A DNA stretch of 64,000 nucleotides from assembly GCF_000471905.2 (NCBI RefSeq), contig NW_006499751.1, positions 4,766,426 through 4,830,425 on the forward strand. Reading direction: 5' to 3'. The stretch comes from Amborella trichopoda (Eukaryota; Streptophyta; Magnoliopsida; Amborellales; Amborellaceae). Numbering within the stretch: the first letter of the stretch is position 1; every line of letters begins with the position of its first letter. The notes beneath the pieces are model-generated. The model searched no databases. It was given only the letters and a program-made list of their open reading frames with translations, and was not told the origin of the DNA. The translations under genes were made by a program, and so were the position numbers. Positions 10,501 to 22,500 of the stretch are shown here, in pieces.

Positions 10501-13500
10501 CCACTTGGGTGGCATGTGGGGTCCCCCTACTAGGTGTCCTTGATTGGAATTTGGGAAAAACAAATTTAAAACTCCTCTTTCATGCTTTGGAAAAATTTCA
10601 AAAAATTTCTTAAAATCCCATAAATCATTTTCTCATTGTGGCATCAAAATAAAATGGACAAGTAGTAAATGAGATCGCTAGGCTTGAAATCTAGGTTACA
10701 GGAGTACTCCACTGGGCTAGTATGGAATTGTGGTCCAATCTCTCGGAATGAACCAACAAGCCTATGCTCCACAGTCTATGGTAGGGACGCATAATGTGGC
10801 ATATCAAAGTCACCCCAATCAATGTCCCATCATTCTCAGGCAATGATCTAAAACTCGGCAAGTCGAACCGGATTCGCCCGGTTCGACTTGGGAATCGGCA
10901 CAGCCCGTGTTGGTTCCAGCACAAAACCGAGAACCGCTCGATTCTAGAGCAGAACCGTCGGTTCTCACCTGGTTCTGCCCAGTTCTAGCTGTTCCCTCTC
11001 GATTCTAGCCGGTTCTAGCCTCAAAAGCACCTTCACATGTGTACGCGTCATGTGTGCGATACGCACCACTCCCACACGTGTGTATGTGTGACACGAGCAG
11101 TAGACACACTCCCACACGTGCCACACACACTCCCACACGTGCCATATGTACAACACGCACATGCATGCGTGCACGTGTGCACCGGTTTTAGCCGGTTCAA
11201 GCCTCAAAAACACCTTCACACGTCTGTACGCGTCACACGTGCGACACACACACATGTCACGCGTGCATGTGCACGGATGCCCTAGTGTTTTCACGATTGT
11301 GTTTATCTTTCAATTACATAGTTATTTATATAGCATATTTGAATACTCATCCTTCGATGTGGGATAATTCTCAAACATCATTAAATGAAAACAGAATGTA
11401 AATATACGCTATTAATAGGCAATTTTAAACACATATGCTGAGGAGGCATGATGGCTATCACTAATGTTATTTGCTTTGACTTCTCAAATTCGAATCCCCC
11501 CTTGGGCCATATAATAGTTTATCCCTTCTTGAGCTAAATTTTGTTCCCCCTTGGGCATATAATAAATTAAAGTGTTATTTCCAAAATTTGTACGCATTTT
11601 ATTAATTTTACATTGATAACCAAATCTTTTATTTTATTTATTAATTTTTACATTATAAATCATGTAATGTACTATTTTTATTACAGTTGTCAATAATACA
11701 TTTTAAATTAGATAATGTTATAAAATATTTTTAATTTGTTATTATTTATCTAATAAAATAATTATAAAATGTAAATTAATAATTATAATTTCAGTATATA
11801 ATATTATAATTACTTAGGTTGTAATAATTTTGGATTATAGTTAGGCTGTAATAATTTGGGTTTTTTTTAGCGGATTAGGTTTTTTCGCCAAAACAAGATT
11901 TTAATGGCCATTCTTTCATTGATTTAGTCTACTCTTTATTATAGTCCACGTATAATTATATATTTTATCCATGATAATTCTATGATTTTTCTTTTATGTG
12001 ATGCAAATTTAATACTTAAGTTTATACAGGGAAAGAGCATCTCAATATTCACAAATTGATAAAAAAAATGAAAAGTTAATAATGTAGTACCCTCATTTCT
12101 TATTGGATCCCTAAAAAACAACATTTATAATGAATTTTAATAATTTTTTCGGATTTTTTTGAAGTTTTAATCCGATCGATTCAGTCGATATCCGATCCGG
12201 ATCGCCGATTCGCTGATCCGGATCGGTTTTGGTGGTGCCCGATCCGGGTCACCGATCCACTTTTTAAACCATTGTTCTCAGGTATCAGTGGATTACAAGT
12301 GCACCCCTAGGGATATAGAAATGTTCATATACAGGGATCCTCTTAAGGCACACGTGCACAAACTCTCCCTAGTTGGATCACACTTTAGAATAGTGGCCTC
12401 CCATGCGACTGTGGATGCATATGCTATAGGGTGGTCTTGTGTCAGTGTACGGACTCATGTCCCATGAGTAATGACCATACCATACAGGGCCATCACTCTT
12501 AAAGCATGTGGGTTCTAAGCTCTTCTTGGTTCTATGAGCCGTGACCAGCACATCATCCATGAGACGTACAATCTAGCTATATCCCTAACTCAAAGGTGAC
12601 CCTCACACCTTTGTAAATAATCTCTCTCTTTGTCTCACGGATGTATCTCATTGCCTCGTGTACTCGGGGTATATGATTCTAGGCCCCTTAGAATCATCTT
12701 CACTCACTCACTCCCTCCCACCGAGAGAGGGAATCTTGGATTTGAGGCCTTATAACCATAATTCCAACAAATAATAAGCTTCTACATGAGATTGTAGGTC
12801 ATGAGTCTCGTTGGTTGGTTTGAAAAGATAGTGGAGGATCACGACTATTGGGCTGGATGGGGTGCCCTGACCATAACTTTTAGTGATCAATACCGACCCA
12901 TCAAAACTCATTTACAGTAATTAAAAAAAAACACTGAAAGGGTGTTTTTGAAATTTCTAAAAATCCTTAGGGAATTTTGGGAAACATGTTGTGGCGAAGG
13001 GCCCAACCCCACACATTGGCCCCACATGGATGTGGGATGTGGGCCCACATGGCCCACATGTTCTAGCCTATTGAGGATGCACGTGTCTTTTCTAAGTTGT
13101 CTTTTAATAAAGATGTTTTATTAAAGAAGGGAGCATTATGAAATTCTTGAAAAGGATTTATGTCCATATTTTGTTGGAGTAGAGAATATTTAATGCTTTG
13201 AAAATATTCTTTCAATCGTTGATTTTGACCAAAATCTTTTGACTTTGAATTCCTATAATCTCTTTGTGAGAGAAAAATAAATGCTAGTCAAAATAGGACA
13301 TGTTTTTTATTGGTATTATCCTAGGTTGACTAGCAGTAGACATGGGTCAAATATTCATGGGATAAGATTTATAAATTCCTACTTAAATCATGATGGCTGA
13401 TCCTGGGATGGATAGTTTAGATTTGTTTCTCTCTCAACTTACAGATTAACTAGGAGTGCTCTGACGAAGATGAGTTCTAAATCACATAGGCATAGCTAGA

Positions 13501-16500
13501 CCCACCTGGAGACTCTAAATGAGTCCACTTCGAACAAAGGGAGGTGCCACTAAAGTGGCATTGCTTAGGAATCTAGAAAGGGTTTTGGAAACCTTATTTC
13601 TAGCCAATGCTCTCTTGCTACCTCTGAAAGAGGCATTGCCTAAAGGAGCTTCCTAACTCAGAGAATTCAGCAGGCCAATAGGATCAAAGTGTGCCAGCGA
13701 TAAGGTATTTTGGGGTGGGATGTACCAAGTCCTCAGGAGGTGACCCTAATTAAACTCAAGTAAGTCTTCCCAGCTGTTCTAAGTTTATTTTCAGTCATTA
13801 TTACTCAGTTGCGAAGGTTTTATTCAGCCCTTGTAATGAGTCAGATTTATTTGGCAGTAAAAGGAAAGTTCCTAGGTTCTATTTAGGGTTTTGTTTCTTA
13901 TTTACAGCCTTGTTTTGTGGCTCTTGTAAGTGGAATTTGGATATAAGTAAGATATATTGGTAGAAGAAAAAGAAATTTGTTTTACTCTCTGGAGTTTCAC
14001 ATGGCCACTTCTTTCACAATTTCCATGGAAGACTCAACCATGATTGAGCCTAGGTTTCTTTTGGAAGGCCTTAGGTTGTTCGACCGCAATTGAGGATCTG
14101 CCCACCATCAACGTCATCAGGTGGGTATCTTAGGTGTTCCCCTTGTTAGCCCAAATACAGTGGATCTTTATTATTTTCAAAAGTAAATAGAGCTATATCA
14201 GCATGCAAGATGGGCTTTGAACTCCATCAGAAATATCAACAAACATATGGCATGTTATTCTTATCAAGATACCCACAACAAGTTGCTATAAATTCTTGGA
14301 ACTCAAGAGGATGTACAAATATCCCTAGGCTTGTAATCCTCTAAAGAATCTTCAACCAAAAAATTGATTGCAGCTATTGATAACTCTTCTAAGCAATCCA
14401 AAGAAATTTCCAGCAAGCATGCACCCATTAAAAATCATTCCAGCAATATAATAAAATACCCAATAACTATTTTCTTTGCTGATATAATACTTCCCAACCT
14501 TCTTGTAGTATTTCTAGATGCATAAGATAAAGAAGAAAGTTGGAACAACTCACCAAACCAATGAATTTGCAGGCACAATTTGATAGCCTTTTAGAGAGAG
14601 AGTGGCTGAAAATGAGTTTTCTAGCAAGATATAACCCAAGATGAGACAACTTTCCTGCAAATAGTTGTTAGCAATAATATATAGAGAGAGAGAGCTCATT
14701 CGAGATGCAACGCGGTGCTTGGGTTGATCCTATGATTCTGGAGGGCTCTCATAGAGATGAGAGGCACGTCCCTGCACCCAGCTCACCAGGAAGCATAAGA
14801 GAGAGAAAGAGATTTTAGGGAGAGAAGGAGATCTCGTGCATGATACCCCAGTCTCCCGAAGCCCTTTCTATAAATATAGCTACAAAAGGGAAAATAGAGA
14901 GAGACACATGTAGAGAGAGAAATGACAAGTGTTGCCTCTCAATGGCCACTTGTCCCTCTCTTCACATGGGTCTTTCTTTTCCTCTACACAAAGCACTATC
15001 TTATTTTAAAATACTTTTTGAGTGGGGATGAAAAGCAATAAATAAATCAAAATTTGGGCACTTATTTTGTAAATATTAAAAACACAATTTTCTGTAACAC
15101 CCTGTCCCTAGAACCCACCTTGTACAGCTAAATGACCTAGTGTTTGAGATTTCCAGCACCCTACAATTTGCCTTCAAGCATGTTTGTCTTGAATCAAACG
15201 TGATCTGGGATGCATTGGCTAAGAAGCAGCTATTATTGGTTTCCATGTAACAAGGTCTCTGTCCTCAAGAGGATATCTAATGTAGAGCGTTGTACATTTT
15301 TTTTGCGGCCATTCGGCCAATTTTATATAGTTGATCATTATTCACCACTATGTAAGTCTTTGTATTATAGCAATATATAGTCAACTTTATCTGTAATTGA
15401 GAATGTTTCACTGTTTCAAGTTGATGAAAGTTTAACTGTTGCTACTTGACACTTCATTTTCCTTAGTATTATAAATATCAAAGAAGAATTGAGATACTTA
15501 TGCATTTATTGTTTTATTGATCTGATTAAACAGCTAGCTTAAGCAACCCCATTGGTATTATGATTCATTGCCCTTGATTTTGTAGGGAGTTGGATGTATT
15601 AGTTCGGCATCATGCAGCTTACAATCTTTTTTCTTCCGCTACAACCCTTCAATCTCTTTCGAAACTGGTATTCTCCTATAGTGGCAATGCAAATAATATT
15701 TTATTCGCAAGCATCGTTAGCAAGGATTTTTCTTGAAATCCAATACAGTGTACATAAAAGATCTTAAAAAACTAGCAACTTTTTTATTGAACGAATATGA
15801 ATGCGCATTTTATCTATGTTTAGAATAACTTTTTAAAAGAATGTATTCCCCATTTGGTGTCCTCATTTTCAAACTTTCTTGGAACTTTATTTATCTTCAT
15901 TGATTTGAAAGATTTGAATTTTGGTTTTGAGATAGGCTTATCTACAAGTGGAGTAAGTCAAGAAAGGAAATTTATTAAAATACCCATTAGAGATGAACAG
16001 TTTATCATATAACCCATATACCCACTAGAGATGAACACTTTATCATATAACCCATATCTTTGATTAAATTTCAAAATACCCATAAGGAAAACGATAGAGT
16101 ATTATTCCCCACTTCCGAATTATGCTCACGAGAATAACTTTTTTCCAACTGTATCTCCAAAAAGAATGACTTTTTTTTTGTCTTTTATCATCTTTTTTCA
16201 TTACTATAGGGGTATTCTCCTATAGTAGGCTTTCTTGAAATCCAATACAGTGTGCTTAAAAGATCTTCAAAAACTAGCAACTTTTTAATTGAACTAATAT
16301 GAATACGCATTTTATCTTTATTTAGAATAACTTTTTAAAAGAACGTATTCCCCATTTGGTGTCCTCATTTTCAAACTTTCTTAGAACTTTCTTTCTCTTC
16401 ATTGATTTGAAATATTTGAATTTTGGTTTTGAGATAAGCTTACTACAAGTGGAGTAAGTCAAGAAAGGAAATTCATTAAAATACCCATTAGAGATGAACA

Positions 16501-19500
16501 GTTAATCATATAACCCATATCTTTGATTTAATTTCAAAATACCCATAAGAAAAACGATATAGTATTATTCCCCACTTCTGAATTATGCTCACGAGAATAA
16601 CTTTTTTCCAACTGTCTCCAAAAAGAATAACTTTTTGTTTCTTTCTTTTGTCATCTTTTTTCATTATTAACTCACAATCAACATGCAGGTTCAGTCGCTC
16701 CCAAGCATGATTGTCATGGATGAGATCGGAAAGCAGGTGGCTCTGTTGATACTTTGTCGTCTACTCATTTGATCATTTGATGCTTTCTCACTCTGTTATT
16801 TGCACACATTTGCATCTGCCTATTGCTTGGAATTGTATAAATTCAGGTTATTAATAAATCTGGTTAACAAGGTAAGTGTGCTGGTCTCACAGAACTGCAT
16901 GTTTCATTCTTAAGATGCAGTTGTTAAGTTTCAGAGAAAATTTTGTATATTCTCTGGAAATTAGAGAGTCAAAATATGTTTTATTTGGGAGGATTAATTA
17001 CATCTTAGAACCTATCCATGTTTCTATCATTGACATAATTAAGAATCAGAATGTGTGTGTATCAATTAAACTCGAGATACACTTACCCAAAAAAAAAAAA
17101 CTCTAGATATAAACCCCAAGAATTATGATGGAAGGCATGTGCGGTTGATTATGAATGCTTTCATGAGCAATTTTTATAAAGCTTTGATGTTCTTTTTGAC
17201 ACGATTATACTACTTTCCCATGTGTGTGGAAATGATTGTGCCATGTAGAACAAGATAGTTAGAAAAAAAGTAAATTCTAGATGTTACTTCTGATGTTTTG
17301 GTCTTATTGCTGGCATTATTATTGATTTGAAAGGTTTGTGAGGCCTAATTCTAGCCTAAAGAATGGAACCATTTTCATTTTTTTTAATTTTTAATGGAAG
17401 TAATTATTTTATTTTATTTATGAAACTGAAGTTCATTGATGTCAAATTGATATACAAGTAAATGTTTATCTTTTCTTGACAAAATCAAGTCGTTGTACAC
17501 CAGACTACAAATCTGATCTGACTTTTCGAAACTGCCTCTAAACACTACAATCGTAACTTGTGATTTTTTCATGCAATTATGCCTTTCTAGCTAGTACATC
17601 GGCTTCCTCATTGATCTCTCTTGATGGATATGTGAGAGTTGGCCTCATTTCTACTACAAGGTCCAGGAGTCAACAGCATTGTTATGGTACCATGTCCTTT
17701 ACCCTACACAAAGTAATGAAATTAACGTAGTCTTCCCCTATAAGAATGTTTCTTGTTTTGTTGCAATGCACCTTAAGCCAAGAAATAGCTTCTCTGCCTT
17801 ATCTGAGCCAATGCACCTTTAAATACCCATCCGGTGAGGGGCACCACCTCTTCGAGTGACCTGTCTTTTTCAACTTTGTTCTGCTTGTCATCACCAATTT
17901 GTTTCAAAATTCGTCACACCATAGCTTGAGAATTCATTTTTTTAACCTCGCCCATCATATAGTTGAGCTTTGTACTCTCCATGCCTTCACCTGCACCCAT
18001 GAGTCATCTGTTGTTCCTTCCTATCACAAACTATTGCTTATCCAGCTTTTCCATTAACTTTGGAACTCTTGAAAGTTTTAGTTCACCAACTTCTTCTCCT
18101 TTTTTCACCCGACTCTTATGCATCTCTGATGCTCAACCTTCAGATTATGTACCACAGGTAGATCCTAATGGTTACAGGCCCACAAACTTCACAACCAAGT
18201 CGCCAAACCGTGATAATTGCCAAAACCAGTTTGAGTTTCACGCAAAGATGATACTTCACCATCCAATCCCATCATACTTTCTCTTTTCACAAAGGAGGTA
18301 ACCCGTGTCTAGGTGGCAGAGCATGTCAGTCAAGTTGAAATTAAAGTGGAGAATAAAATAGTTTGGTAGGATCTAGAGAGAGAAAGAGTTGAAAGAAAAT
18401 AAAGATGATGAAGAAGAAAAAGCCGGGAGCGAGAGAGGCATTTGGGAGAGAGAGGGAGGGAAAGAGAGTGGCATGACGGCCTCAAGTGACCTTTACCCCT
18501 CTTATCAACATCAAGTAATAACCTAATTACATAGTATGGACAATTCTGCCCTTATTTAGAGAACTATGACAAATAAGAACCATACAAAAGATAAGTGACA
18601 ATTCTATCCATCAAATACAATAATGGTTATTCCTTTTATTTCCAACACTCCCCCTCAAGTTGGTGCGTAGATATCAATCATACCCAGCTTGCTTGTGATA
18701 TCATATAATCTGTCCCGTCCAACGGCTTTGGTGAAGATATCTACAAGTTGATATTTAGATTTCATATGAGGAGACTGAATGATCTTGGCAGCAACCTTCT
18801 CTCTGTTGAAGTGACGATCTACTTCAATATGTTTAGTCCTTTCATGAAAAACATGTTTTTCTGTGCTACAAATGGATGCCTTATTGTCACAATATAGATC
18901 ATGGGAAGCTTAACTCTAACCCGCAAATCAAAAATATCACTTTGATCCCCATCACTTCACATGTATCATGAGCCATTCCTCTGTATTTTACTTCAGCACT
19001 TGATCTTGCCACCACATTTTGCTTCTTACTTTTCCAAGTAATCAGGATAGCTAGTTGTGGATCTTCTATTAGTTTGGCAACCAACACAACCAACATCTGT
19101 GTAAACTGCAACATCAAGATGTAGTTGATTTGAAAAAAAATGTCCCTTTCCATGGTGCGTACTTGAGATATCTTAACGTTCTATACACTGCATCAAGGTG
19201 TAGTTTACGTGGTGCATGCATAAATTGGCTGACCATGCTAAATGCAAAAGAGATGTCTGGTCAAGGGATTATGAAGTATATAAGCTTGCCCACTATTTGT
19301 TGATATTGATTAAGATCTTTTAGCAACTCTCCCTTTTCTCCATGAAGTTTATGATTGACTTCTATAGGAGTATCTGCAGGTTTAGATCCTAAGTTGTTGT
19401 AACTAGTCCAACACATATTTTCTTTGGCTGATGACTATAACATTTTTTGATCTCGCCACTTCAATTCCTAAAAAAATACTTAAGGGGTCCTAAATCTTTG

Positions 19501-22500
19501 ATATAAAACACCTTGCTGAAATAAGATTTAAAATCCTCAATTCCCTTCACATTATCCCCGTGTCACAACAATATCATCAACATACACTATGAGGGCTGTA
19601 ATTTCAGCAATAGTCTTATTTACAAAGAACGTATGATCAGCTTGACTCGTTTTGAACCCAAATTTTAGCTATGTCTCACTGAAATTTTTAAACCATGTTG
19701 TAGGAGACTGTTTAGGTCCATATATTGCATTCTTTAACATGCAAACCTTTTTTGTTCCTCCCCTAATCTAAAAATCAAGAGGCATAGCCATATCGATTTC
19801 TTCTTGGATGTTTTCATATAAGAATACATTCTTAACATCTACCAAATGGAGTGGCCATGATTTATTTGCAGCAAGTGAAAGAACGATCTTCGTAATGTTC
19901 AACTTGGCCACATGTGCAAAAGTATCTTGGTAGTGTATACTAGGAGTCTGGGTGAAACCTTTAGCAGCCAATCTTGCTTTATAACTTTCAATGGTACCAT
20001 CTGCTTTGCATTTTACAATGAATATCTATCGACATCCGGCAACGTTTTTCCCTTGAGGAAGGTTGGTGATTTCCCATACATTATTCCGCTCAAGTGCTCG
20101 CATCTCATCACCCATGGCAGCTTTCTTGTGAGTTTGTGAAAGTGCTTCTGCAACACTGGAAGGTATTCTTACAAAAGATAGAGTAGATATGAAGGCATGA
20201 TACCATTCCTTTTAGATAAACTACTCTCTTCTGATAAAAGTGGTGTGGAAATAGGAAGGGGAACAACTGATGTGCTCTCTTCACTAAACTATGTTTTAGT
20301 CTCCCACTAAAGAGAGCGCTCATAACCTGTAGAGGAGAAGTATGAAACAGTTTCAAAGAAAGTGAGATCCATGGAGACATAGTGGACCTTGATAATAGGA
20401 TTGTAACACTTGTACCCCTTTTGATGAGATGGATACCCATAAAATTACATTTGGTAGCTTTAGCATCAAGCTTGTCCCTCTTTGGATCAAGGATGTGGAC
20501 AAAACATATACTACCAAACACCTTGGTAGGTACAAGGAACATGGTGAGTTGGGATGAAACAATTTCAGCGGGAGATTTTCCCTCAAGAACATGAGAGGGC
20601 ATGCGATTTATTAAAAAGGCAGTAGTGAGAATTGCTTCAGATAAAAAACTCTCTAGAACTTCCATTCCCAGTAAAAGAGCTCGGGTAACTTCCAACAAGA
20701 GTCTTTTTCTTCTCTCTCAGCTATACCATTTTGCTGAGGCGTGTATGGACACGTTGTTTGGAACTCAATCCCTTGATCAAGAAGAAATCTTTGAGTTTGT
20801 TTGATACATACTCACCCCCATTGTCAAATCGTAAGACTTTAATTTATGCATCAAATTGCATCAAATTAAGTTTTAACCATTTTGTGATAGACTTGGAATA
20901 GATTAGTAACTTCATCTTTGTGTTTCATTAGATAGACAATTGAAAATCTAGAAGAATCATCCTCAAACAATGATTTAAAAAGCGGACCGCCCAGCGCCTA
21001 GGCGGTCCAAAAGGCCTGGGTGCATCGCCCAGGCCTAGGCGGCGAAACTGGGCGGCCCGCTCGGGGCCTGCGCCCTGCCACGAGGCGAAATTTTTTTTTT
21101 TTTTTTTTCATTTTTTTTCAAAGATATAAAAGTTAAGAATGATGGCTTTTACGTTCATTTGGACCCTAAACCCACCAGAACCCCTTTTAGAGTAACAAAA
21201 ACTTCCAAAAAACTACATTTCATTGGATCGAATCATCGAAGTGTTTCTCAAAGTTTGGAGTTCAAGCAAACAAAGTAAGTGCATTTTTTAGATTGCTTGT
21301 TTTATTTTGAGATGTCTTCTTCAGGAGCTAGTCGGAGTGGAGATCCGGGTTGGAAATATGGATACAACCCAAATCGAAATGACAAAAATTGCGCTAGATG
21401 CAATTTTTGTGAAAAAAATACAAAAGGAGGCATAAATTGGTTTAAGAATCATTTTGCCGGTATTAAGGGGGACGTTGTCCCTTGTAAAAATATTCTTGAA
21501 GCTATCAAGGAGGAGATTAAACAATTTTTAAGTTATGGAAAACAAAAACAAGAACAAAATCCTTGTCATAGATCTATTTCTGTTGCTCCTAGAAAAAGTG
21601 ATCCGGGTTGGAAGTATGGGTACTACCCAAAGCCAAATGATAAAAATTGTATAAGGTGTAATTTTTGTGAAAAAGATATCAATGGGGGTATTAGCTGATT
21701 CAAAAAACACCTTGTTGGCTTTAGAAGTAATGTTGGTTCTTGTACAAAGGTTCCTGAAGCAGTTTGAAATGAGATTAGACATCTTCTAAATTTTGAAGAA
21801 CAAAAGAAGGATGAAAATAAGCCTTGTTCTATGGAAGTATCTTCTCCAGTTTCTAGTCGGAGTGGTGATCCGGGTTGGAAGTATGGTTATAACCCGAATC
21901 CAAGTGATAAAAATCATATTAAATGTAATTATTGCGGAAATGATACTAATGGGGGAATTTACAGGTTTAAAAAATACCTTGCTGGTATGACGGAGGATGT
22001 TGCTCCATGTAAAAATGTTCTTGAGGCTACCAAGGAGGAAATTATATAATATTTGAGTTCAAAGAAGCACAAAAAAAAAGGTAGAGCAGCCAAGACTCCT
22101 AGAGCCTCATCTGCACAGACCACACATACTAGTAAGAGGAAGGTAGAAGAAGAGGAGGAGAAAGAGGCAGATTCAAAAGAAACAGAGAAGGACGAGCGTT
22201 ATATTGAAGAGGGAGATGACTCTGATGATGATGGCCTCGACTCTGATGCATATAATGAGGCTTGCCCTATTGATATTCCTTCTGATGATGATGATGATGA
22301 TGACTGAAGACTCTTGCCTCTTGGTGCTGACTGCTGAGTGTTGAATGTTGAGTCTATTGACTGCTGTGTTGAGTCATGAGTGTTGACTTTTGTTAGACTG
22401 TATATTTTCTAAATTTCTATATATTTCTGTTGTGTTGAGTGTTGACTTTTATATCCTACACTTGTATGGTTTTACAGTTTAATGTTTTAACAATATGGAT

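Larger units (their letters stand above)
8763..12771 (-). repeat. Probable LTR-derived repeat interrupted by an hAT element
   Basis: The right edge at 12771 reads TGTTGGAATTATGG on the minus strand, a typical LTR start, and no polyprotein is encoded inside. The left edge is uncertain. One candidate is TGACAGACAC at 8763; another is TGGCGGC at about 9053, which is preceded by AATAA, matching the 5 bases after 12771. The hAT element 10841-12274 splits it. Poly-T/poly-A stretches occur near 10330-10390. A solo LTR is the simplest reading, but I have no second copy to compare. Confidence 0.35.

Noticed and set aside
10965..11367. Cys/His-rich frames on both strands
   Set aside because: They arise from CACACGTG/ACGCGT repeats in the subterminal part of the hAT element; the Cys and His spacing follows the DNA repeat, not a zinc-finger pattern.
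8597..12776. AATAA at 8592-8596 as the left target duplication partner of the LTR edge at 12771
   Set aside because: AATAA is common in this AT-rich DNA and at least two candidate positions fit; without a second copy of the LTR the boundary cannot be chosen.
15088..15330. TGTAACACCCTGTCCC as start of a gypsy LTR
   Set aside because: The start looks right, but no LTR end, primer site, duplication or second copy could be found, so it is mentioned only within the unclassified intron stretch.
17963..18301. 112-residue plus-strand frame starting MSFVLSMPSP
   Set aside because: No family resemblance, no neighbouring exons, and it sits between a LINE fragment and the Copia LTR inside a PIG-S intron.
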